Of a stretch of DNA of 46,639 nt, positions 11,068 through 21,691 are shown in pieces. The notes below the pieces were generated by a model. The model was not told the DNA's origin, made no database searches, and was given only the letters and a program-made list of their open reading frames with translations. A program made the translations under genes and the position numbers. Every line of letters begins with the position of its first letter. Within the stretch, counting starts at the first letter, position 1. Source of the stretch: Cudoniella acicularis (lineage: Eukaryota; Ascomycota; Leotiomycetes; Helotiales; Helotiaceae); the NCBI GenBank assembly GCA_013054445.1, contig JAAMPI010000264.1, positions 1-46,639 of the forward strand. Direction: 5' to 3'.

Positions 11068-14000
11068 ATGCCTTCTACTCTCGTCCGCAGTGAGCGCGAA
11101 GGTCCCGTCGCGAAGAGGCAGAAGCTCAATGGCGTGGATGCGCGCAAGACCGCCCCGCGAGAATCGAGGATATTTACACCATTTCGAGTGGGTTTGCAGA
11201 ATTTTTAAAATGGCCCTGAAATACTTGCAGCACTAACAAATACAGACAATTGGATTGGTATCCTCGACACCCGTTCCCTTCACCTCGATTCCTTTAGGGA
11301 AAACCTCCTTCCAAATCACTACCTCTGTAGGGCGATGTCTGCAGACCTACGATCTCAAGCGAGGCCTCAATCTTGTCTTCCTTACCAGGCCGCAGACCCC
11401 AGAGGATATAACAGCAACCACTGCTTGGAAGGACCGTGTATTTGCAGCATGGGGAGGGTCGAAGGATGCTGCCTCACAAGGGCTCTCGGTCTTCAAACGG
11501 GGAAAGGAAATTGCAACTCTGGACATGCCGGCAGACCTGGCTCAACCGATCAAACAAATTTTGATTTTTGGTACATGGATAGTGGGATGCTGTTTAACCA
11601 GGATCGAGATCTGGAAATCGACAACTTATGAACATTATACGACTTTATACCCCACTGCGGCGCACAAGGGCGGCAACGAGCTTACTGGAGGAATTTGTAA
11701 CATGCCAACATATTTGAACAAAATTCTTGCTGGGAGAAAGGATGGTGGTGTCGAAATTTGGAATGTCAGTTCGGGAAAGTTGATATATACAATAATGCCT
11801 CCAGCAGCGAACTGTGGATCAGTCACGGCCCTCCGGCCAACACCGGCTCTTTCATTATTGGCAATTGCGTATTCAGAGGGTCCTCTGATTATCCATGATA
11901 TACGCGTGGACAAAACAATAATTGAACTGAATGGAGGCCAATCAGACTCAAAGATCACTTCGATATCGTTTCGCTCGGATGACCTTGGGGCTGGAGAAGA
12001 TGGAAGGAAACCAGGAGTGATGGCAACAGCAGGACCAGATAATGGAGACATAACTTTCTGGGATCTGAATGGCGGTGGCCGGGTCATGGGTGTGCTCCGA
12101 GGAGCTCACAATCCGCCGTCCGAAGCAGGGGCTGTTGTTGGTGGGGGTATGAGCAAGGTAGAATTTCTTCCAGGCCAGCCATTGATTATCACGAGTGGAC
12201 TCGATAATTCTCTGAAATCTTGGATATTCGACGAAACGCCATACTCGCCTATTCCTCGAATACTGCATTCAAGAAGTGGACATGCCGCGCCGGTCAATAA
12301 ATTGCTATTTCTCCCATCAGATTCAGACGGTGCAGATGCGGGAGGGAAATGGTTGCTCAGTGCTGGAAAGGACCGTAGCTTGTGGGGATGGAGTCTTCGA
12401 AGAGACGGTCAAAGTACAGAGCTGAGCCAGGGAAATATCAGGAAAAAGGCGAAAAAGCTTGGGATATTGGCAGCTCCAACTCTTGCAAATGAACCAAGTA
12501 CGACTCTGGAGGACCTCAAAGCGCCAGAAATTACATGCCTTGCTATGTCTCTTAATCGGGATGGAGGAATGGGAGCTAATGCAGGGAATGGTGCGATATG
12601 GCAGAAAGGGAACCATGGGAACAAAAAGCCAACAGATGCTACATTAAGTGGAGTTACAGGATGGGAAAGTGTTGTCACGGGCCATCGAGAGGATAAATTT
12701 GCGCGAACGTGGTTTTGGGGCAGGAAAAAGGCAGGTAGATGGGCTTTTGAGACGGGTGACGGTGGAAATGTGAGCAGTGTTGAAATAAGCCCTTGCGGCA
12801 CCTTTGCAGTTGTCGGATCAGAGACTGGTGGAGTGGATATGTTCAATCTACAGTCTGGATTACATCGACAAAGATATCCGTCGAAATTGACTCCGGCACA
12901 AGCGAGAAAACTCAAGATTCAGCAACTTCAAGCAGCAGAAGGAACTCTCGAATTGCATTCGAAAGCCGAGAAAACATTTACGCCTGGCCTAGGGAAGCAC
13001 ACAAAATCAGTTACTGGTCTAGTGGTGGATTCATTAAACAGGCAGCTGATCAGCTGCTCGTTGGATGGGAAAATCAAGTTCTGGGAGTTTGGAACGGGGA
13101 ATCTTGTTGATGAAATCAATTGGTATCCCATGGCCTCCATCACAGGGATGCGATATCATGCGCCGAACGATCTGATAGCCCTCACCAGTGACGACTTATC
13201 GATTCGAGTCGTTGATACTGAAACCAAGAAGACAATTCGAGAATTTTGGGGTTGTCAAGGTGCTATCAACGACTTTTGTTTCTCTAACGATGGCCGATGG
13301 ATTATTGCTGCCTCAAGTGATTGTATTGTTCGGGTCTGGGATCTTCCCACTGGACACTTGATTGATGCTATCAAAATGAAGACCCAGTGTACTGCCTTGG
13401 CATTTTCAGGTACGGGTGAGTTCCTAGCCACGACCTGTGAAGGTGAAGTTGGAGTCAATATTTGGAATAACAAGACATTGTTTACTCATGTCCCTACAAG
13501 GCATATTTCGGAGAACGAAATTGCAGAGATATCAGGACCTACTGTTTCAGGGGAGGGTGGCCAGGGCCAAATTAGTGGCGCCTTTGAGGAGGAACAGGAA
13601 GATGTTGAAAACTCAGCACCTGCGCCATCCATCGACCAATTGAGCTCCGACATAATGACATTGAGCTTGGTTCCGAAAGCTAGGTGGCAAACTCTGCTCC
13701 ACTTGGATCTCATCAAGCAGCGAAATAAGCCAAAAGAGGCACCGAAAGTACCTGAAAAGGCACCATTCTTTCTACCGTCCCTCGATAAGCCACTGCCAAC
13801 AGCGACGGTAGAAGAGAAGTCTTTGGATAGCGTTGCTGAGCGATCTCGAATCATGAAGATGGATCGCCTTACATCTGAAGGCGCCTTTACCGTTGCCCTA
13901 CGATCTGGCAGCGAAAGTGGAGATTGTATGTATCCTTATTCCTCACAATTTTCACTAACTAACAGTGTGCAGATACACCCTTCATCAACCATCTCAAAAC

Positions 14001-14310
14001 TCTTTCGCCCTCAGCTGCCGATCTCGAGATCCGTTCGCTGAATCCAGGCACCGAAGTCGAATCAGACGAACTGGTTAATTTCGTAAATGCCCTAACAAGC
14101 AGGCTGAAGCAAAAACGCGATTACGAATTGGTGCAAGCATGGATGATAGTATTCCTAAGACTACATATGGATTCTGTCAGTCACGACGAGAGACTTGTTC
14201 AGGCACTCAGGGAATGGCGGGAATGTCAGGAGAACGAAGGCGCCAGGCTTGGCGACCTTGTTGGTTTTTGTGGTGGTGTCGTGGGATTTTTGAGGAGTCC
14301 AAGAACGTGA
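11068..14310 (+). CDS. UTP21: Utp21/WDR36, U3 snoRNP (SSU processome) WD40 protein
   Basis: Nucleolar protein of the UTP-B complex needed for 18S pre-rRNA processing. Three exons: 11068-11187, 11246-13925 and 13973-14310, giving 1045 residues. Intron 1 (GTGGGT, branch CACTAAC, ATACAG) joins FTPFR to TIGLVSSTPVPF; intron 2 (GTATGT...TGCAG, 47 bp) joins SGD to YTPFINHLKTLSP. The N-terminus carries the basic tract KRQKLNG, then the family-specific FRTIGLVSS and two WD40 propellers with typical blades, such as LISCSLDGKIKFWEF and WIIAASSDCIVRVWDL. The C-terminal Utp21 domain includes LEIRSLNPG and ends in GFCGGVVGFLRSPRT. The length is normal. The gene is transcribed away from VIP1. Confidence 0.95.
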
Positions 14311-15358
14311 CGCTTGATAGCGAAAGATTATAACTGTGAATTGAATCATTTAATTCTGTCTGCTATAACTTCATCCTGATATTTATCTGTGTTCGAGTTC
14401 CCATACAACAGCTATGTGCACGTCGCATTTAGAAACGGGACGGCTCGGCGGAACCAAAATTCCTTTTGCCTCCTCGAGGATCCACTCACTCCACCGTTCC
14501 ACAACTCTAGAACATCTGAAATGTTTTTTATGTTCGTTCTTAATTTCTCCACAGAACAGTGAGTAAGATTCCCGGTTATCTAATGATAAGGAAATGTACA
14601 AATTTGCCTCTTAAAAATTGCTTAAAATCTTACAAATGTAGGAAGCTGAGTGAAACGTAACATACTATGCACTAGATGTATCCCCTGATGGTTCTTTTGT
14701 CGTAACTTAATCTATTTCTGGTCACACAAGCCACATCGGCTCGGGATGTTGAAGGAATGTCAAAAGGACCCCTGTGATCGCTCCAACCCCTGAAATGGCG
14801 TGCATAAGGGGGCGATCATGTTCCGGGGGCTAAGATCCGAGTCCGACCTCACTTCATAAGTCATTTTCTCCTTTCCTTTGAGGTTTCTTTTTGCCACACT
14901 TCATCTTCCGAAAAGCCACTTCCGCATGTGGCAAAATCATAAGGTTAATGAGATCTCCAAGTTTCTATGTGCGCACCGTCTTGTGTGAGCGGGCAAGTGC
15001 AGCACTTGGGCTGTGCTGCGAGAGAGCTACGTCCGGTGCATCTCAGAGTTTTTCCACTCAGGTTGCCCCTGTGCTACGCTACGCATATCTCATATAAGCG
15101 GTTCCATTCTTCTTCTAGACTTGAATAACATGGCGGGCGTGAAAGCACTAGAGGACGACAGTGAAGTTGCCAACCTAAATAAGTCTCAAGCCAGCCGATG
15201 GCGTCCGGCTCTGGAGGGAGTTGCAGGGTGCGCGTCCAAACAAAAATACCACAACACACAACCTCAAAAATTCCCCTATCCTGCTCCATCTCTGAGACAT
15301 TTCCTTCTTTATTATTTCCTAACTTTCTCTCCCTCTCGTTCATGTCGACTCTTCCATT
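14311..15358. other. Intergenic, 3' flank of UTP21 and promoter of GT31-like gene
   Basis: No supportable gene; short ORFs at 14891-15097 and 15013-15504 resemble no family. The last 60 bp before 15359 are pyrimidine-rich (CTTTCTCTCCCTCTCG), a common feature of fungal core promoters just ahead of the start codon. Confidence 0.55.
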
Positions 15359-16870
15359 ATGATCTTTGCCAGCCCGAACAATATGTTACCTCGAACGACA
15401 CTGTACCGCTGGCTCGCTGTCGTTTTCGTCGTTCTCGTCTTCTACTTCCATCCCGATTTCAGCGGGTCGTCATTCACTTCTTCCTCGTCGCCTTTTGGCG
15501 GTGAACTCGATACAACCGCCTGGGTTAAGCAGGTCCTCCAATTGCATTCCATTGGACCCAAAATTACGTATGCTGCGCGAACAATACAATACATACCTGA
15601 TGCAAAAGAGCGCTTGCCCATCAGCGAAATCGACCACGATCTCTTCCCCGACAAGTTTCAAGAGATCACGACCATGTCGAAGGGTGCTCTGCCGGTCGGA
15701 AAGACCCTCCATGTCCATGTCAAACAACTTTCCCGCCCTGACGATGTCGATGCCTCGAGTCTGATCTTCGGCGTTTCTACTACCTTCGACCGATTCAATG
15801 ACGACAGAACCGGGCCGATCAACGAGTGGGTAAGATGGCTTACAGATGGAAAGGGGCGGTCGAATGGCGCAGGTTTAATACTGGCTCTATACAATACCAC
15901 CCAAACCGAAATCGATCATGCTGGGGAACGCCTCGCAGCGGCTGGAATAAATGCGACAGTCGTACCTTCGAACCCCTCTCTTGATATGCCAGGTCGATAC
16001 GTTGACCTCGTCCAAATGTTATACAACCATCCAACACGAAAGCAGCGCAAGTATTTTGCCCTCGTCGACGACGACACTTTCTTTCCCTGTATGTCCGAAC
16101 TCCTGCGAACCCTCTTTCAATACGATTACAAGAAACCATACTATATTGGCACTTTCACCGAACGAGTGGATTGGATGCTGAGCAACCATGCTCCGATGGC
16201 ATATGGCGGGGGAGGAATATTTCTTACTGCGCCTGTTGCGCGGGAAATTGTTAAGCTTCCATGTTTACAGAAGGATGACGATGGAACATACGTTATGGGT
16301 GGCGATCAGGGCGATCGCCTCCTCTACAATTGCTTGCACCAAAATACCGAGATAGCACTTACCTACCTCCCCCTTCTCCACCAACTCGACCACTACGGCG
16401 ATCCGTCTGGCTTCTACGAAAACGGCCGACAACCCCTCAGTCTCCACCACTATAAGTCTTGGCACAATCTCGAGCCCGCCAAAATCCACGTCGTAGCCGA
16501 TGCCTGTGGCGAAGATTGCGTCCTCCAGCGCTTCCAATTCAAAGATAATTTTGTCATCTCGAACGGCTACAGTGTCTCCGAATACCCTCACGGAATCGAT
16601 TTTGATCTCCTGCAGATGGAAGCCACTTTCGATATCCCTTCCGAAAACGACTTCCAAGATGTCCTTCTCAGCTACAGTTTCGGCGAGATGCGCAAGGATT
16701 TGAGTAAGACGGGACGAAAACGCAGTTGGCATTTACTCGACAGCAGAAAAGAGAGAGATGGCAAAGTCAAGCAGATATATCTAAAACGGAGGGGCGATAA
16801 CAGATGGATGAAGGAAGGAGAGGACCATCCTGAAAATGATAGTATTGTGGTTTTGACGTGGGCGCCATGA
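15359..16870 (+). CDS. GT31-type (DUF604-like) fungal glycosyltransferase
   Basis: Predicted Golgi type II membrane glycosyltransferase of 503 residues, a single exon. A short cytosolic tail is followed by a membrane anchor at about 18-30 (LAVVFVVLVFYF). The catalytic region has the metal-binding DDD motif in KYFALVDDDTFF (237-239) and the downstream YGGGGIFLT (282-290) and GGDQGDRLLYNCL segments characteristic of the GT31 / fringe-like fold. Fungal members of this group are common, but their donor and acceptor sugars are unknown. Alternative start Met9 (15383) would leave the anchor intact. The last 50 residues are basic and unrelated to the catalytic core. Confidence 0.85.
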   Translation: MIFASPNNMLPRTTLYRWLAVVFVVLVFYFHPDFSGSSFTSSSSPFGGELDTTAWVKQVLQLHSIGPKITYAARTIQYIPDAKERLPISEIDHDLFPDKFQEITTMSKGALPVGKTLHVHVKQLSRPDDVDASSLIFGVSTTFDRFNDDRTGPINEWVRWLTDGKGRSNGAGLILALYNTTQTEIDHAGERLAAAGINATVVPSNPSLDMPGRYVDLVQMLYNHPTRKQRKYFALVDDDTFFPCMSELLRTLFQYDYKKPYYIGTFTERVDWMLSNHAPMAYGGGGIFLTAPVAREIVKLPCLQKDDDGTYVMGGDQGDRLLYNCLHQNTEIALTYLPLLHQLDHYGDPSGFYENGRQPLSLHHYKSWHNLEPAKIHVVADACGEDCVLQRFQFKDNFVISNGYSVSEYPHGIDFDLLQMEATFDIPSENDFQDVLLSYSFGEMRKDLSKTGRKRSWHLLDSRKERDGKVKQIYLKRRGDNRWMKEGEDHPENDSIVVLTWAP

Positions 16871-17535
16871 TTGTCTGCTCGCTTGATGGTAATGGGATGT
16901 GTTTGGATATAATGTGACATGGGTCTGTTTGGTACATTCTAGTGGCATTTAGCTTGGCGTTCTGGGTGGAATTTTCAGGGGGTTTTGTCTTGTGCTGTTA
17001 ATAATCTGCGAGGCGTGGCATCATGAAGGCATGTATATAGGCGCTGGCACGGGCGAGTGTGTTTATATGCTTTTCTTGCGATTGAAAGGTAGAATGGACT
17101 TACCAGTCAGTCGGGCGGGCGGCAAATGATGTGAAAAAGAGAGGGGTGGGGAGGAAAGCAAACCTACAAATAATATACCCGATTTCCCTCATGCCTTTTT
17201 CCCTCCTCCTTTTCCTTTTATTGTAACTCCCGAGTACTATTCTATCACTTTTTGAAATACAATGCCTTACCTCTCTGTCAAGTGACGAAAGTCAAAAGAC
17301 ACTACTATTGGTTATAAAAGCTCCACTCCTTCCGTCAAAAAGAAAGACTTTGAACAGCGGGATCAATCTCCCGGAGTGCTTCAGTTTCATTGCCTGGCGT
17401 GGGGGCAGACAGGAAGTATGATTTCTCGTTGGGTCATATTTGAACGATGCATGTTATGCAATTACAATTTCGGTTGGTTTGGGCTTTGAGGTTGGTGAGG
17501 GGTTGGTTAGAAAGGGAGTGAGAGGTGGAGGTGTT
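16871..17535. other. Intergenic 3' of the glycosyltransferase gene
   Basis: No gene seen. Contains GC-skewed G-rich tracts near 17475-17540 just left of the second MITE. Confidence 0.5.
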
Positions 17536-17538
17536 TAA

Positions 17539-17811
17539 CAAGCCTGGGACCAGAAGTCTGTATTTTACAGGGCATATTTAAGCGATTTTCAGGCTCCAAG
17601 ACCCCACCTTCAGGCTTCTGAAAGTAAAGTCGTCACGATCACTTTAAAGCTATAAAGTAGCTATAAATAATTATGGTATAATATTCAAGTATCACAAGTT
17701 TAAGAAGGTAAAGATACTTTCTATTAAGTAGCATTTTAAAGTCCGTGAATTTTGATTTTTAGTTTACTAGTAAAATGCCCTGTAAAACACAGACTTCTGG
17801 TCCCAGGCTCG
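17539..17811. mobile_element. MITE copy 2, same family as 3904-4163
   Basis: A 273-bp element with 37-bp terminal inverted repeats beginning C(A/G)AGCCTGGGACCAG. The arms differ at two positions, both A/G differences. TAA flanks both ends (17536-17538 and 17812-17814). The interior shares with copy 1 the GATTTTCAGGCT block, the CCCCAC block and the AAAGTTATAAA-like block. No coding capacity. The pair of copies with the same target duplication is the main evidence for a transposable family. Confidence 0.82.
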
Positions 17812-18580
17812 TAACAGCAGCAGCAGCGGTGACCGTTTTAGTTTGACAGCACTTCTTTCTGTCTTTTAATATTCTTCTTTTTCGTGCTTTACTTGTTCAC
17901 AGTTTATTTTCGGAGGTTTAGAAGAGAATGCCTATGTCAGTGGATCTTCGAGTTAGGAATCAAACACCCATTCAGCTTCCATTCAATTCACAAATGGTAA
18001 TATGACTCCGGTGAGATGACGCTAAGGTCGTCTTTTGTGGTACGTTGGGGTACAGTGCATGTTGAAGATGTGGTGTAGCTTGTAATTATTCAAGAAAAGA
18101 AAAAAAATGTTGGTTGGTTGAGGGTATTTAAGGAGGGACGGAGGTTGAGTTTTGCTTGAGTGGTAGGTGGTTGCTTTTTAAGATGGTGGTGTGTTAGTGA
18201 GGCTATGACTTCGCAGGCGAAGAAAACTTGACACTTGAATTTAGAAGTTCAGGTTTGGGTTTAATCCTCAACTGGAGAATTCTGAATTCGGGACTCGGAG
18301 GAGAGGCAAAAGTATAAAACCTCTCCTTTCCACCCCTTCTTGGGAACAGCAAGTATCAAATTCATTTTCGAAGCTCTGCTGCATAAAGAGACTGGGGTAT
18401 GTTGGTTTTTCCTTATGTGTAGCTTTCTCCCTTTCCGCTAGCTTGAGGGATATTTCGAGGAAGGTAAAAAGATTTTAGGTTGGCTTTTTTGTTGAGGGAT
18501 GAGGTGATGAGGGCTTGGTGAGGGGTTGGGAATGCAGGTTAGGGTTGTGGGAGAGGAAAGGGTTAATAGCAACTTTTTGC

Positions 18581-18607
18581 TTGACAACAAACTCCCGCTT
18601 GACAATA
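18581..18607. repeat. Dispersed TTGACAAC repeat, copy 1
   Basis: Two CTTGACAAYA units spaced 17 bp apart, followed by a CT-rich tract. Related to the copies at 19251, 19897, 20815 and 21426. Confidence 0.4.
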
Positions 18608-19250
18608 CTTGCTATGCTCTCTCTCATTTCCGAAACGTATTTATCAATATATCAAGCCCAGAAACCAAAAGCAAGGCAGCCTGCCGTTCAAAGTCCCTTC
18701 GCTATCCTATGCATAGATAAAGGAGTGAGGCAGGCTTCACCTATCAACGATCGCTCGAAGCAGTTTTTTATGCTCATCGACTGGGTTGATACTAGATCTT
18801 GATTTATTTCGTGATGATTTGATTTATATTGATCGAAGATTGAATTACTACTGTAAAAAAGGTTAGATTTCACGGCTCTCTATTTAACACACTGGAATAC
18901 TGGAACTTTTCCTGTGAAAACATTATTCCCCTAATTCTAAGATAGAGAAAAGAAACAGCCACTTCAGTCAACCTACTCTACTCACAACGCACAAAAGACC
19001 TCCTTTACCTCTCGAGGCAACTGGCTACGCAAAAGACAATCCAACAATTATTCGATTTCATGTGTTTGCTTCTTGGGAGCGTATGCGTATTGTTGGGGAG
19101 TTGATGTTTGGAAGTAGTGGATTAGTTGGGTTTGGGAGAAAATGGGGATTGCTTGGGTGAGTTTTAAGGTGGGTGGGCGGGATGATGGGATAGGAGGATG
19201 GAGGAGGAGGGTTTGGGAATGGATGGTGGGGGTTGTTGGGGAGGGGAATG

Positions 19251-19278
19251 ATAACAACTCTCTCCTTAACAACACTCC
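19251..19278. repeat. Dispersed TTGACAAC repeat, copy 2
   Basis: Reads ATAACAACTCTCTCCTTAAC then AACACTCC, preceded by a G-rich purine block and followed by a CT-rich tract as in copy 1. Confidence 0.4.
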
Positions 19279-19896
19279 TTTCCTTTCCTCTTCTCTTATT
19301 GCTCAAACCTATTAATTAATTTATCAATTAAGGAGCACAACTGCGTAGCTTACTATTTAAATTTTATTTATCCAAGTTAAATAATAAAAAGAGCTTCTCT
19401 GATAACTCAATCCTTTGTCCATAGGCTATAGACGCAAAAATAGAGTGGTTTGTATATACTAGGGGTAGAAAGTATTGCTGGGTGATTTCTTTTTATATAT
19501 ATGGTTGAAGACAAAGAAGATAGTTCGGGGGAAGGAGTAGAGAAACAGATGATTGTTTGCAATTGCTTTTTGGTGGTCGAGGTGAAACGTTAGGAAGTAA
19601 GAGTTTATCTACAAACAGGGGTCTGTCAGTAATTCTCTAGGGAGACCTAAAAGCTCTAAGTGGGATACAAAAGCCCTCCTCACTTCGAAATTTACCTTTC
19701 AGAGAACAGAAATTAAGGCCATTCAAAAATCAAATTCTGTGGACAAATAGGTGCGCTTATTTCTCACTTCCCTCTTTGTTACGAGCATGTGAGATACTTG
19801 ATGAAACCTAAGATTTTTCAAGGGAGACCTTCATGCCGAAGAAATAATACTTAAATGCTTTGACAGTTTGAATTAGCATAAGAGAGGAAATAAAGA

Positions 19897-19934
19897 GAGT
19901 AACAGTGACTCTCTCCTTGACAGCAACCGCCTTA
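19897..19934. repeat. Dispersed TTGACAAC repeat, copy 3
   Basis: Begins GAGTAACAGTGACTCTCTCC and continues TTGACAGCAACCGCC; shares GAGT.ACAG with copies 4 and 5. Confidence 0.45.
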
Positions 19935-20814
19935 TTTAAAAGCTATCACTTTAACAGCTCTACTGCTAATGTCATTCTCACCCTGAAAGCATGGCATGGC
20001 ATAGCATAGCGCTTTCTTTACTTTGCTTTCCTTTTTTGCGGGTACCAGTTGCAGCGTTGCTACGCGGATGCTGCTTTTTTCGATGGGCTTCCAGGTGTTT
20101 CGTCTAAAGAGCGTCGTGCTCTGTAAGTGCGAGCGTTTCGAGGGTTTATTTAAAGGGGTATAAATATCTCCTTATATCTCCTGCGCCCTATTTTTGTGCC
20201 TATCTGCTACTTCTGCTTTAAGAGTATTGTTTTAATCATTATATAAGTACGGTCATTTCCCTTTCAGTATCTAAAAAATCCTCTTTCCCTACTCTCTTTA
20301 CAAAGTACAAGATATAGATAGAGTGTTACATTTATAGTTTATCGCCAGAACTGCTTCTATGCCTTGACAGTACTGGCAGTTGAGAATTCGTAGTTTATAG
20401 AAATAATTTAGGAGAGTCTATACAAAATATCTACCAGGGTTTTGTTTCGTAAGTTTTTTCCCTGCTTTTATTTAAATGTGTTAGGAACAGTAATGGACGA
20501 GTATAGTATTTTACTATTACCTACTTCCTAGAATTTTCTAAGAGGCAAGGAAGGGCTCGAAAGGGGCAAAGAGCCAAAACGTAAAACAGTATAAAATACC
20601 TCCTTGCTGGAACTTTTTTTTTGGTCGGGTAACTGCAACCTATAATTACCAAGGAACTGCTCCTCTAGGTAGGAGTATAGAAAGTCGCTAACTTCTTGAG
20701 TCTTCCTTCTCGTTTATCCACGTTTAGAGTATAGTGTAGGGAATCATGAATTTTCTTCCTCGATAATGTTAGGTTTTATTTCTTAGAGTTTGTGTGAATG
20801 AAAGGGTGCTTAAA

Positions 20815-20868
20815 GAGTGACAGTTACCAGGGACTTGACAGCGACGATTTCCTTGACAACACTTTCCT
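20815..20868. repeat. Dispersed TTGACAAC repeat, copy 4
   Basis: Begins GAGTGACAG, then GGACTTGACAGCGACGATTT and CCTTGACAACACTTTCC. Aligns end to end with copy 5, differing mostly by transitions. Confidence 0.5.
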
Positions 20869-21014
20869 ATCTTCATTTCTCTTACTTATGTTACCTTAAA
20901 ATAAATCAACATTCAACCTATGAAAGTATTCTGTAATCCGGTCGGATTATTCTGCAAATTAACCAACAGGCAGCTCTAGCTAAAGACAGGATTTCGCTCA
21001 AAGATGTCAGAGAC

Positions 21015-21176
21015 GTCTGTCCGTAGCCCGAGTCTATAGAGAAGAGGAAAACCACTTAGATAGCAGGTGTTTTTATAAGTTCATAGGTATACAAAATGAA
21101 CTTTTGATTGCGCCTTTTTGGCAAACTATCGATTTGTAGTAATAACTTAAAAGTACAGGCTCCGGGCTATAGGGAC
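21015..21176. repeat. Possible small element with imperfect inverted ends
   Basis: Left arm GTCTGTCCGTAGCCCGAGTCT (given in part: core TAGCCCG) faces a right arm whose complement reads GTCCCTATAGCCCGGAGCCT, about 20 bp with small gaps. About 160 bp long, AT-rich inside. No clear target duplication, so transposon status is uncertain. Confidence 0.3.
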
Positions 21177-21425
21177 TCACTCAATCTTGCGGAAAGAGTA
21201 AATAGCCCGCTTCTTCTTGTTTGGCACGGCTTCTTACCAGTGTGCACAATCATAATGAATTAACACTTCCAGGGAGAGAAGCGTGCGAGGTGGCTGGAAT
21301 ATTTTCGAAGTGAGGGAAGTCGGAACTTTAATTTCTTACCTGGGCTATTTCTCGTCCTGATCCTCTAGGTAATAAATGGAATGCGAATAGGGAGAGGGTC
21401 TAAGAAGAGGTGGTTAAGTGAGAAG

Positions 21426-21480
21426 AGAGTGGCAGCAGCGAAGGACTTAATAACAACCACTTCTTTAACAATACTCCCTT
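21426..21480. repeat. Dispersed TTGACAAC repeat, copy 5
   Basis: Begins GAGTGGCAGCAGCG, then GGACTTAATAACAACCACTT and CTTTAACAATACTCCC. Position-by-position match to copy 4 with G-to-A/C-to-T type differences. Confidence 0.5.
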
Positions 21481-21691
21481 CATACTTTCTACTGAAAACT
21501 TAATCATATATACTAGTGGAATCTTATACTTATACGTTTAAAGAAGCGGCTTTCGAAATAAGTAGTCAGTTGTTATCTATAGGTAGTTCAAGGCGATTGC
21601 AGAACGCTAATGTAGAATGATCCTCATATAGTATAAGTTCGAAGCTCTGAACCTCTAAATCGATAGACATTAAGCTGAAGCCTCCTTCACT

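Larger units (their letters stand above)
17815..21691. other. Gene desert with degenerate repeats
   Basis: About 3.9 kb without a supportable gene. It shows strong strand asymmetry (G/T-rich upper strand at 18100-18540 and 19100-19250), five copies of a short TTGACAACAAC-type repeat, a perfect 7-bp palindrome TAATCCGGTCGGATTA at 20934-20949 and a possible small inverted-repeat element at 21015-21176. ORFs at 18515-18802 and 19048-19306 are low complexity and unsupported. Confidence 0.55.

Noticed and set aside
15013..15504. 163-residue plus ORF overlapping the glycosyltransferase start
   Set aside because: Overlaps a well-supported gene in another frame and resembles nothing.
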